Shown here one piece after another: positions 15,001 through 19,090 of a stretch of DNA of 64,000 bases (position 1 is its first letter; every line of letters begins with the position of its first letter). Source of the stretch: Candidatus Omnitrophota bacterium (GTDB lineage Bacteria > Omnitrophota > Omnitrophia > Omnitrophales > Aquincolibacteriaceae); contig JAUYMS010000035.1 in the NCBI GenBank assembly GCA_030698625.1, forward strand, positions 135,950 through 199,949, read 5' to 3'. The notes beneath the pieces are model-generated. The model was given only the letters and a program-made list of their open reading frames with translations. It was not told the DNA's origin and did not search any database. Made by a program: the position numbers and the translations under genes.

Positions 15001-17938
15001 AGTGGATGATTGGGATGAGCGCATTGCTGCGCTTAAACTCAGCGAACATGAAAAAACGGCTCGGCGTGAGATGTTCTTTGAGGCCGCTGAGTTTGGTGTG
15101 AGCGCGACAGCCGTGGCTAAATGGATTCAACAGCTTAGGGATTGGGCCAAGCAGGGGAATCCGTGGGAACAGGTTGTGGACGCGGACATCGAGCGCGCCC
15201 GCTCCGTCTTGATGCCGATGATGGTAGACAAGTTTCAGATTCCTCAATTTGCTAACGGGCGGATCAATCCCCGTTTGCTCAGGGTGCTCGAGGAAGTTCA
15301 TGCGCAGATGTTTACGATCCGCAGCCTAACTATTGATGAAACGGTCTGGGGAGAGCCGATCGAGGTTGACGGGACATACGGTACGGCTGATCCCAAACTC
15401 TCACGATTTCTTTTCGGGAAAGAAAGCCCGCTTCACTACCTCTTAAATATCATGCGTGAGGAGTTGGGTGAGTCCGTCGATCGGGTGACTCTTGATCGCT
15501 TGCCGGATGATGCCTCTGACGACGCCTCCTTCGAAATGCGAAACGGCCGCGCCTTCTTCGGGTTGAGTTACAGGGCATTTAGCGTGGACCTGATGCCGAA
15601 GGAAGTCATGCTGATCCATATGGTGTTTGATATGGCCCGCCATATCGTAGGTGAGCGGTCGGCGAGCCATTCCGCGCTGGCGCAAGCCCTGGGTGAAAAA
15701 GGCGACTACCATAACTTCGATGCAGAAAACCGGCTGTCCATGCGCGATGCCCTGAGTGCCCTCCGAGCCAGGCTGGCTGTGGAACTGGCGCTTGAGGCAG
15801 GATCTTTTGAAACGGCATCTCACGTGGTGCAATCGGCGATTCGCCAAACTTTTCGCGAGAGCCGCTCCATTCGGATTCAAGCAAGCAGTCTAGTAGACGC
15901 CATCGTTCAGTTCATGGGCCGGCAGGCCGGCCAAGCGGAAGGCTCCGCTCTGGAGCACCTATTCAAGATCGTTAATGCGCTGAGTCTCTTAGAACCCTTT
16001 GGAGAGGATGAGCGCGCTCAGGAGCTCTATGACATGCTTCGTGAGCAGGCGGCAAACGACGAGCTCTATGAGTTTGCCAGGGACCTTTTAGGCGAGAACG
16101 AGACGCTTCGCGATGCGGTTCAAGGAGGTTTACCTTACGGCCTTGAAGAGTTACAGCGGGAATATCTTCAACCCATTTTTGATGCGGCTAAAAAAGCGGG
16201 GTATGTGGAACAAGAACAACCCGGCGATCATTATAGTCAGCCGCTGGATTATGCAGGCAGCAAGCCGGTCAGCGATGACAATCCCGCACCGGCTTCCATC
16301 CATTTTCGTGCCCGCGAAGACGGGCAGGAACTAGAGCTGTTGCTGACGGAGCAAACGCCGGAGACATTGGTCTACAGTATCCATGCCGGCGAGGTTAAGG
16401 CTGAGGAACCGGCCGCAATCGTGAGGCTCGCGCTGGGTGAAGACGGAGTCATCGAAGGTTTTATGTTTCCAAAAGACGCCGGCGGATTAGTGAATGCGCT
16501 GTTTCCGTGGCTCAAGCGATTGCAGGCCATCGATATACCTTTCACGGCCGGGAATCTGGATGCGATACACCCGGAAATTCCGGCGCCGGAGGAATCACGG
16601 CCGCCTTCCGAGAAGGCGCCCGTCATCGACGGCGACCTGGCGGATACCGACACAGCATTGACCGCACGTATTTTCGCACGACCGGCTGCGGTTGCGATGC
16701 TCGATGAATTGTATCACCTGGGCTATACCACAAAGAAGATCACTTTTCAGAGCATTGAGGGCGCGGAAGCGGACCTGTCCTTTAGCCAAGACCCGGACGG
16801 GCTTGTGTTCTCAGTTCCGGAAAATGTTTTCGTGCAAATAGGTGCCGAAGACTTGGTGCGCCATGCCGTTGTCGCACTTGCCTACTTTTTGGCGGATGCA
16901 AAGATTTTGCACGATGACCGCAGAATTCTACGCGATATCCTTGGGAGGGCTGAACCCTTTTGGTTCGGCAATCAGGAGACCTTTGAGACTGTGCCGGCCA
17001 TGAAGGCCTTTTATGCAGCGCGTGTTCTGCGTAAGCTTGTGAGCCTGGGTGAAGTCGACGCGGCACTCCGACAGGCCCGCAAATTTGCGGAAGAGGAATT
17101 GGCAGCTAAGCTGATACTGGCCTCCAGCATGCCTACTCCCGAGTTCCTCGATCTGGAACAAGCCGTACACGCGGCCAATGTGTTGTTAATCGCAAGTGTC
17201 TTCGAAGGCCGGGACGAATACGAAGCCCTTGAAGAGGAATTCGTTTCATTGACGCGAGCAGGCGGCAGTTTTCAACAGGCCAAGAATCTCAAAGCGGAGA
17301 ATGAAACCGTACGGGCGATCATGGACGGTGAGGAAATGCCCGACCTCGATAGGGTCAAGCGCGACTACCTGAGGCACATTTATCGTACCGTTTCGCGCTC
17401 AGAGCTTCGCTTGTCTCAGGGTGATTTGCGGAAGATGGTCACGAGCCGGACCCGGGGAACGGTGATGGTGGAAGCCGAAGATCTCGCGGGCTTCTCGCAT
17501 GCCGAGCGCGAAGTGTTATTCAAAGCGCTCTATATGAATCGCAGTGAACTGCGCCTGGTTGTTTACAACCAAACACTTTCTACGGACAACGATCCGCTGC
17601 TTGCGGCTATTCTCGCCCTTGCCAATGTGGTGCAGGTCAAGGGTGATGCCGAGCGAGCGCTTCAACTGCACGGTATTCCGGGCGGTACCGTCACGCATCT
17701 CTCAAGAGCCGGTCGCGATCCGCGCGGAGAATTCAGCGGGAATGTCTTGAAGCGCGTTAAATTCTTCCGTTTGCAGGAACAACCCGAAGTGATTGCCGTG
17801 GCGCTCCTTTTTGCCAAGAATGAAGCGGGAATGCCCGGGGTGACTGAACGGGACGGCTTTATGCACACGCACACCGAGTTACTCGTCTTCATCGAGACCG
17901 AATACCTCAACGAACTCGTCATCGCCATTGCGGCATAA
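2..17938 (+). CDS. Giant multidomain protein with SELR-separated segments (5' partial)
   Basis: A single frame is open from position 2, so the ATG at 35 is probably internal and the protein starts before the window. Residue numbers here count that ATG as 1; 5,967 residues are visible. Eleven (R/D)SELR pentapeptides divide it into twelve segments: 1-862 (ends with a CxxC-x22-CxxC zinc-ribbon-like pair, Cys797/800/823/826), 868-935, 941-1280 (histidine phosphatase), 1286-1542 (P-loop kinase), 1548-2478 (unknown, with a possible methyltransferase-like C-terminal half), 2484-2768 (HESMH), 2774-3053 (SAM methyltransferase), 3059-3150, 3156-4431 and 4437-5787 (tandem paralogous modules), 5793-5835 and 5841-5967. 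No long hydrophobic segment stands out, so a cytoplasmic location is likely. The mix of unrelated enzyme folds in one chain fits no known single-function family. It may be a polyprotein or a scaffold; its function is unknown. Giant proteins are known in Omnitrophota. The frame is certain, the biology is inference. Confidence 0.9.
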   Translation: MRNFFSQIAEQMALRYGNYNEIVRLAPNELPTLDEFIAKRAGFTSVKALREYLLEQAVMLADGDSNAAGQTRQRLLPAFYNGASYTEDDGSEIPRVPSTMIVYHRLNALFTDVFNGFTERHLNEIFPEFDPEKGKLMTNRARNLKALRRHVFNGDYEETTRMLVEEVLEADQVLHDTETEIFLIGERDLLDAKETDALSLRDAENIALRSFEGRRAQDFSIRAYLAHPRLEGRLREEDFVLEPEAFMTLLTSQGLTQGKAGEVGFFRVFRKEVDKYLELAEARAGQVRDQTLGEVAVNLNRMMTVSENFYFFDAADLTQRRIEQIMEVSGLINMAQAEMEVGEISEEHRAVRENLDNLMTHARLRWSVAASGIPGVQITVERTKDPNQFNINVTSEEPEDDAFLINAELPVLIRPDHLNRLHAYVVDAEMTNLEVFHAALDDREQEELENAVIEVLGSIREIYGEDLVFVIPRDRQDSDLFSGLFGGILGLEGTKDWNVLGQVEEIAPKQGGHFYLSFSLDGISQSRLHFLDHAVVRQLRRSYSTQKWVPGQHKGLVVSTLGGAKNKQAFVYINLYEYWTRWRPKWEKLSPRIAAYEPSADMERVYEYLTKNLDGLIRDDVRGMAPMESLQAIVYAMDDEDPSQALTDEQIKIIALLRAAGSLSREGLSEQKLRGIMRTMLDRYVKLKKISDKAEVALPEELVASIQRFMDKALAQFLESEAFGDDMIPEVLKLSRELAEPLDAAYATLTEKRGHAFARAMRTGRDEADADRDAKTPPFFTRQGKLLFFVQPGKGKRSPATLHIDPDCPQCSLSSAQVTKASEVESQHDRYRLCSTCSKTRFAKVYWASEEQSFYDKYGGPTGDHVWPGEGGDRSELRVIPKDAVVWGMFAADGPVIFVPGRGRGGKVPAAVQHALDLLDDSGLFTGMLPTVSARATFTLDGTELFRSELRDDRELTPDELENITPQYQGEGALRTFMENYPEWQAENPDSKLFFTVRHGESASNLLEFTQSYDVATPLTARGEKQRDAMADFFQFFFEQIGFEFDDFSASNLERAYETVQPLAERQGRLAHLIRRFREVLVYPVGGAPWHLSEKIWAGAWDRFMDDPENFIVPSPEPGAEPLYSGKKLKQYLRPYVDEVAESGPQKSMLSTHGMTAVLTLMEIFNIPWTKYSNVFQKLVTTPNLSVTAYAYNTKTKEWQLLVLFDDSYLPQAVRGKTTNWFSKQYERIRYYRMMLKRLKERRGGKTEEKITQSQHPISDYFPRSLRWLFLGPSAREIREMKARYAGEQSQRSELRAVQPVYRKAREVAERIKRQVPSGGMVSVDGASGAGKTTFIEKLVAELEAAGRHVVVIGLDFFMKPEQWRSDFDFEIFEQEGPYLEEWRNFDEDHTREKLQEIRTFLGSVRPAHHLEIPQAWDRSPEIRDYVNKSFDLTEDTIVIVDGKYAQRFPEFYDRSFRIENDMRVVRSQFENRKRPAELQEQKMKLYDKATVPSWEHYAEQTQDRISGIIDVTQPHIRLWRTAQKIFPSLDFSGPKLQPQPKKPIGPTKAPVRDSELRGKLGTFTERLDARKTTVEIEILSSRFKNVKSKRFDNPEGEAKYVARVETVDNMIAEGSADAGIVRDPPELSPQVAYRLKKMRPYIRTQKPKNPFTDHLFPFLAKWLWNGPYSPVHWLRHRKPFRWLSDVIQEVDQYQDLRELSSVSSVLIGTVANQMRSRAERRYRILHAVHTQGAEMLFVVSGGHPVRKIIRSLFWRFPWFENRVKNNVLDTLRLIKEMKDAGEIPAHIRVSIAWDLYKEPDLRRLEAKLALAKEINGEARTTVYLQAPYLRKTVVQKLDAAARAGLMDIADFKVHLPIITSPGGLRMTYRFIGVDPDKDPEARLQLDKWERMENVGGEAYEQFKLEWNAQYVDWLKGLIFITGFRFMTFTEEAERLLPKVMQAAGLDPEDRLKEDKKAKIRNEVMRPFLVRMAKVGVKGVSYPGVFEADSVNAEIRPLLEVTATAFEELAEEAKDNEKLREFLDNARVLPYRLRLPDIFKHYRIPIAYRDSDVEWHEFALDLRPFSEKEVTVEAAQVYKQELKDSIMTFLAAGRQDPDGVDLDLDFGLHENTAIFKISDRAYKSKGDKPKARIDVEDAFVKYNAENLIQRVKAIAIDNPVYVEMSIAGIDRARKLIEEIYAQASDGEKAIFAKQPLTYVFTDFSEPVLQQAERDMQRLLAGDAEFARKVGELKIHFEYLPLLAESADTVLATYKNRVVTAHATNLYDAIRANFLAQYLGIPYHVLTQAYIPKAAAEALVAKYAEYGLTAAELAGIATGGVDAFLDKYEDEAVMTNEQFSGFLEDLANSIQERHRYKRWTDIDGYDWLNIPGVDNPNLILFDRLTGNPRNKWMMDSKYALQSIVKLMGILHPDGVMELTQFSTTVERIHHTYEVFRKVKHGATVIMPFQIDLLEDIAARLGFTLVRRPFTDFGGRSASVEFIEMVRFAATRSELRSDAVNELAARFSFLSVSDLEALEAGQGDFRYAVEQGWDLERLGRYLYGLNDSGGFSGIKTARLISDPEQSYHFLIDREAGTYTVNLASPKASAEALVGAARYIGTHESMHEEIEEDESQYLHFLRSALEGRSGQPVKRVMTRMEADDVLAGIRTAGGLTPLYDLDLREKLYKEGEEVIADTLTLNKLGSDFLEGYYRLAREHLDYYWKNRGDIDNTYYFVYRAVVAKGYSNALPEDHPLKAPLAEMAAKWQQLAGLLAYSFEWPILSQVLVDPFENLFTQFYNPDRSELRSHEELVPESLRIAYEQLFRAVDAEFPEVGKPLPYYGQFYPTPYETLPVITAYIRELLGDRADRPNSFNIFDFGGGDLRMAYHLALIGNGVSVGSIELNPFVAAVGRAIRHGVDEQTDFDLLTGYQTLQLSQDAELAAAFPGKTDEELHRGIRRLLPHLQRVYGELSMLGILENVSPVEGNGFLSTAVSFKRFDAIYINLLDVSVTQAGRSYREALLAKVREELLPGAYLFIRTFNVLEQTRRPHQEMMRMLEEDLGLERISRGQEIENYLIAFRVPVNAQRSELRSMSLRDVFGRLEPLRREGRTAALRIVDVEGRTSTVVGVPDQWGFIAEQRFSVRFTDSGVHHTVKLKDPASDWRDGEHEVIQIMSVARMTTDARSELRSPQVPTPWGKPLILEGGLASMYPENAKALFNEPTIQNLLGMLGKVAPGEVPERILFERVPDRQLHKVDFIMQDGELVFHLPMSIVSEDAAETLPVVEAALAFFIVDEEIQRRDPRGAEVTDILMNDEAREFQIDDGNKINLRPVLREMRAIVRMQRLKEAGAYRALAATVHMAPPKATELMGYDEHGQMTGEVIHESRMLIAAVNALLVISVIEDKADYEQIAAYFEFNVDDPELFEYARDIVTGNDRIRNLVLSGNMPTLKEVETVYLPEIIKELNAGYLRDEELAAAQALRNHYPDEKSQADRIESPALMIDILKYHGLEREESLKLLRRMRRLKPSPEAGRQMAKRGERAEAEGQPITAWVSYRIAALQGDKESLRAAEAVREKWTFQGTVTEALSESDHEAFFHIQFQAGNTAVNLAFDIDGTPVVVNGYKMPHLFYDLDGLELNAGAEISGYSRGQLVETLRVSPEGVVRIGDQWESRVAGLPLSGREHLIATKAYLEAFEQGISGATLGEYIRFLKSGEPPLSKEAGEARDTLTAFLSSQHGIPLYAGGEDAINPRFIRIIEEAAESLKREKVYTVASTPWGKPLIIDGPLATPDPKLTTYLLGAMSPVLYLLKELHEELGLPMERITFEPISEDGQEPDEVTMPIFGLRNGRYVFNIPMPLYVENPNHEELLDFLIMGVARDLAERRAEQLFEAINTNEQAEAKPFAEALQTRLAVRAIAERGSLEQAATFARSSIIHLFVQTPVAESSFIDTITSLNTVSERESPRDLFIKAVHVLVGLDPIAGTDMGRHVLEALEQTVKADGIVDAAREFVASNESLRELLAADLPSDVADLEEKYIRPVAQAAEAFSNESTKSPILQYVRSEPVSYALPVPGRIWLRSPDGLIEVMLVLSEQSAEELSAAGHLISNLMYEIYLGGPDYSEEPDNRLGIKLEPPGVVSGAGFQKPDTALMQALRPFLMNLSLRKVPIFVAALEKTFRGRISNAISDAVSKEAAQTAAEPAASKERLPIEDELSQIAPGLAEKIFRDPRMSKLIDALHRAGYPVERLVLEREVDASAGLDAALQQGELAIAIPGITLAQSSDEKVVREAVVAVASHAARTVMMRGDSATVQALDRFHTSFWFGEKEQLNASEVLRYFFAAQVAKLLIEAGDTDSAERHIKKFIHSKMLRTRLKMLNLTKPAAEEYLRLVTAMNFYLLSVPFEGTGKEDSLREEWAKDFGDELWSRVSRIARDNAKLAAVMRTDHTPSMTLIKRDYLTQLYREVRDGKGRSELRSLSIQDTPWGQPLVLEGETASRYADDVKAAFGQTGVLALLHKLGRKTPDQRIKRIVFEDLAADESEKSGLRFENGEWSFFIPQSFVGHYDDETLQSLVLQDAALALVKFDIRRQDEEFSEILQGNVTREIQIADGVSIDAAHIALAIRDIHWIRELIGVGASERQIMERVSTALRRLMRVLQPGRTSNAQAFLFAVTSLVLLSVIRELDADLYDRTTGAALAGIRQSQEVDWILDVVETNEAISRSFVTKRIPAFAEIEHDFVGVIMGEFEKGTLSENETTAAESLRELYRDAETLEGVRITVKEYLKKYGTVRDEDDSGNIAVRLNTYPIRQAAGGSARLTRDALRAIPLAVHVLQYYRVHVDRIDQIFARASRRNAPPPLAELFEEPEENPKEPENALNAWLSHQIAYLRGDRRALLAAADAQKVFEIQLEAAGFDGREIDGRRVRTQILLNVDYADAIAALDVHGVVPPLLDTEGEAVFHIAVYHGEANALLSFDRNGKPLAVNGHAVPYLYYGLDELRLVLDEGIVVHGLVEDEVAEEVAILPTEVVSRVDDWDERIAALKLSEHEKTARREMFFEAAEFGVSATAVAKWIQQLRDWAKQGNPWEQVVDADIERARSVLMPMMVDKFQIPQFANGRINPRLLRVLEEVHAQMFTIRSLTIDETVWGEPIEVDGTYGTADPKLSRFLFGKESPLHYLLNIMREELGESVDRVTLDRLPDDASDDASFEMRNGRAFFGLSYRAFSVDLMPKEVMLIHMVFDMARHIVGERSASHSALAQALGEKGDYHNFDAENRLSMRDALSALRARLAVELALEAGSFETASHVVQSAIRQTFRESRSIRIQASSLVDAIVQFMGRQAGQAEGSALEHLFKIVNALSLLEPFGEDERAQELYDMLREQAANDELYEFARDLLGENETLRDAVQGGLPYGLEELQREYLQPIFDAAKKAGYVEQEQPGDHYSQPLDYAGSKPVSDDNPAPASIHFRAREDGQELELLLTEQTPETLVYSIHAGEVKAEEPAAIVRLALGEDGVIEGFMFPKDAGGLVNALFPWLKRLQAIDIPFTAGNLDAIHPEIPAPEESRPPSEKAPVIDGDLADTDTALTARIFARPAAVAMLDELYHLGYTTKKITFQSIEGAEADLSFSQDPDGLVFSVPENVFVQIGAEDLVRHAVVALAYFLADAKILHDDRRILRDILGRAEPFWFGNQETFETVPAMKAFYAARVLRKLVSLGEVDAALRQARKFAEEELAAKLILASSMPTPEFLDLEQAVHAANVLLIASVFEGRDEYEALEEEFVSLTRAGGSFQQAKNLKAENETVRAIMDGEEMPDLDRVKRDYLRHIYRTVSRSELRLSQGDLRKMVTSRTRGTVMVEAEDLAGFSHAEREVLFKALYMNRSELRLVVYNQTLSTDNDPLLAAILALANVVQVKGDAERALQLHGIPGGTVTHLSRAGRDPRGEFSGNVLKRVKFFRLQEQPEVIAVALLFAKNEAGMPGVTERDGFMHTHTELLVFIETEYLNELVIAIAA
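2855..3874 (+). other. Histidine phosphatase segment of giant protein
   Basis: Residues 941-1280. The RHGES motif at residues 987-991 is the phosphohistidine RHG signature of the phosphoglycerate mutase-like superfamily, and a later 'STHGM' supplies the second conserved His. The segment resembles a free-standing phosphatase embedded between two SELR separators. Its substrate is unknown. Confidence 0.75.
3890..4660 (+). other. Uridine kinase-like P-loop segment of giant protein
   Basis: Residues 1286-1542. A Walker A motif GASGAGKTT lies at residues 1315-1323 (Lys1321), followed by 'VVIGLDFFM', which is typical of the phosphoribulokinase/uridine kinase fold. 'RDYVNKSFDLTEDTIVIVDG' resembles the region of these kinases that carries the substrate lid and Walker B strand. 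The substrate cannot be assigned. Confidence 0.7.
7484..8338 (+). other. HExxH metallopeptidase-like segment of giant protein
   Basis: Residues 2484-2768. HESMH at residues 2589-2593 matches the zincin HExxH motif. About 70 residues later 'GEEVIADTL' could supply a third Glu ligand, as in gluzincins with an ExxxD-type second motif. This is a motif-level call only. If it is active, it is an internal candidate for processing the polyprotein. Confidence 0.5.
8354..9193 (+). other. Class I SAM methyltransferase segment of giant protein
   Basis: Residues 2774-3053. FDFGGGDLR at residue 2843 onward is motif I (SAM-binding glycine loop), and 'GSIELNP' about 20 residues later is the acidic motif II. 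'DAIYINLLDVS' and 'LLPGAYLFIRTF' fit motifs IV to VI. The substrate is unknown. Confidence 0.7.
9515..13327 (+). repeat. Tandem module 1: three related ~270-residue units
   Basis: Residues 3161-4431 contain three related units beginning near 3161 ('TPWGKPLILEG'), 3740 ('TPWGKPLIIDG') and 4170 ('LPIEDELSQ'). Each unit ends in a pattern N-E/D-x-(I/L)-R-x7-P-x5-(V/L)-x3-Y-(L/I), for example near 3434, 4009 and 4428. Between units lie linker domains with 'VVNGYKMPHLFYDLD' and 'RFIRIIEE' motifs. The fold is unknown to me, and predicted helices are abundant. Confidence 0.75.
13361..17395 (+). repeat. Tandem module 2: paralogous copy of module 1
   Basis: Residues 4443-5787 repeat the order of module 1. 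Units start near 4443 ('TPWGQPLVLEG'), 5103 ('TVWGEPIEVDG') and 5528 ('APVIDGDLAD'). The linker repeats 'AVNGHAVPYLYYGLDEL' and 'RLLRVLEEV'. Corresponding units of the two modules are offset by 1,282, 1,363 and 1,358 residues, so one ancestral three-unit module of about 1.3 thousand residues was duplicated. The copies have diverged strongly, so the duplication is old. Confidence 0.75.
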
Positions 17939-17963
17939 CGCCTAATCTGTTACATTACCCGCC

Positions 17964-18707
17964 ATGTTGAATTTCTGGGACAAGCTTCCGATGGATCCGC
18001 GAGCATTGGCCGTCGTTTTTATTACGCTAACGCTCTATATGGGAGCGCGGTTGGGATATTTCTCCAAGGTTGTCTCTTTCGCCAAGTCTTTCTCCCTTCG
18101 ACCCTACCGAACCATCCTGATTGCCGTTCCGCTCTGCGTCATAGCCGTTACCTTTATTGACACGGTGTTACTCCAATATATCCAGGTGCAGGAAGGCTCG
18201 TTTCTGAGAAAAATGACGTCCTGGGGACAACTCCTCAACAAAAACGTTGAGGCGTGGCTCGGGGTTATTCTTATCTTTTTCACAGGCCGACTCCTGTCTC
18301 ATAAAGGCATCGAACAAGCGAGCTTTGGGGCTTTTGTCAGCATGGCGCTCGCAGGGTTGACCAGTCACCTGATGAAATTCATCTTTTTGCGAGCCAGGCC
18401 TTACAGTGGCGTAGGCCCGTATGCCTTTTTCCGAATGGAAGGGATTACCGAAAATGCCCACGCCTTTCAAAGTCTGCCCTCGGGAGATGTTACCCTGGTG
18501 GGCGCGGCCGCGTGTTTTGTCTTTCTTACAATTAAAACATGGTATCTACGCTGCCTCTTGCTGTTGTTGCCGTTTGCGGTAGCTCTCGAGCGCGTCTATG
18601 CCGACAAGCATTGGCCCTCAGACACGGTGGCTTCCGTCGGTATCGGTTTTCTAGTTGCTGCAATTGTTCGTGACTATTTTGCATCGGGGTCAACGTCTCG
18701 TACTTGA
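17964..18707 (+). CDS. PAP2-family membrane phosphatase
   Basis: This 247-residue integral membrane protein has several hydrophobic segments and the three PAP2 (acid phosphatase/lipid phosphatase) motifs in order: 'KFIFLRARP' (KxxxxxxRP), 'LPSGD' (PSGH, with Asp in place of His) and 'ERVYADKHWPSD' (the SRxxxxxHxxxD motif, with Glu for Ser). Family members remove phosphate from isoprenoid or lipid phosphates at the membrane. The PSGD variant occurs in bacterial PAP2 proteins, so activity is not excluded. It begins 25 nt after the giant gene. A possible promoter TTGCGG-N17-TACATT (17928-17956) puts the start of transcription almost at the ATG. Confidence 0.85.
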   Translation: MLNFWDKLPMDPRALAVVFITLTLYMGARLGYFSKVVSFAKSFSLRPYRTILIAVPLCVIAVTFIDTVLLQYIQVQEGSFLRKMTSWGQLLNKNVEAWLGVILIFFTGRLLSHKGIEQASFGAFVSMALAGLTSHLMKFIFLRARPYSGVGPYAFFRMEGITENAHAFQSLPSGDVTLVGAAACFVFLTIKTWYLRCLLLLLPFAVALERVYADKHWPSDTVASVGIGFLVAAIVRDYFASGSTSRT

Positions 18708-18727
18708 TCTACATGTGAGGAGAAATT

Positions 18728-19078
18728 ATGTCAAAGATTGTCGTCTATCAGAAACCAACGTGTACGACTTGCCGGCAGGTCCATGCTGCCTTAACCGACA
18801 AGGGTGTTGATTTTGAAGCCGTGAACTACTACACCGATCCCATTCCCAAGAAGAAGATCAAGGAGCTCTTGAAGAAGATGGGGATTCCCGCTGTGGAACT
18901 TTTGCGCAAGAAGGAATCGATTTATAAGGAGCTTAAATTGGGCGAGAAGAAATTCTCGGAAAATGAACTCGTGGATTTGATGGCCGAGCATCCCGATCTG
19001 ATTGAGCGGCCGATCGTAGAAAAGGGAGCCAAGGCGATTCTTGCGCGTCCTGCTGATAGACTGAGAGAGATACTCTAG
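18728..19078 (+). CDS. ArsC/Spx-family thioredoxin-fold protein
   Basis: At 116 residues it has the usual length for the arsenate reductase/Spx/YffB family. It starts with a thioredoxin-like strand and 'CTTC' (CxxC), and the C-terminal 'DLIERPIVEKGAKAILARP' contains the conserved RP..P region of the family. The ATG is preceded by GAGGAG. The family includes glutaredoxin-dependent arsenate reductases and regulators, and no arsenic genes are nearby, so the substrate is undecided. It follows the PAP2 gene by 20 nt and converges on the antiporter gene downstream. Confidence 0.8.
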   Translation: MSKIVVYQKPTCTTCRQVHAALTDKGVDFEAVNYYTDPIPKKKIKELLKKMGIPAVELLRKKESIYKELKLGEKKFSENELVDLMAEHPDLIERPIVEKGAKAILARPADRLREIL

Positions 19079-19090
19079 TCTCAGACGATC

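Larger units (their letters stand above)
2621..17554 (+). repeat. Eleven dispersed SELR pentapeptide separators
   Basis: RSELR (DSELR in the fourth) is encoded at 2621-2635, 2840-2854, 3875-3889, 4661-4675, 7469-7483, 8339-8353, 9194-9208, 9485-9499, 13328-13342, 17396-17410 and 17540-17554, all in the frame of the giant gene. Each lies at the join of two segments of different character. The codons differ almost every time: Ser is TCC, TCG, TCA, TCT or AGT; Leu is CTT, CTG, TTA or TTG; Arg is CGA, AGG, CGT or CGC. The peptide, not the DNA, is therefore what is conserved. I noticed no SELR in the recognisable proteins of the rest of the window. Confidence 0.9.
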
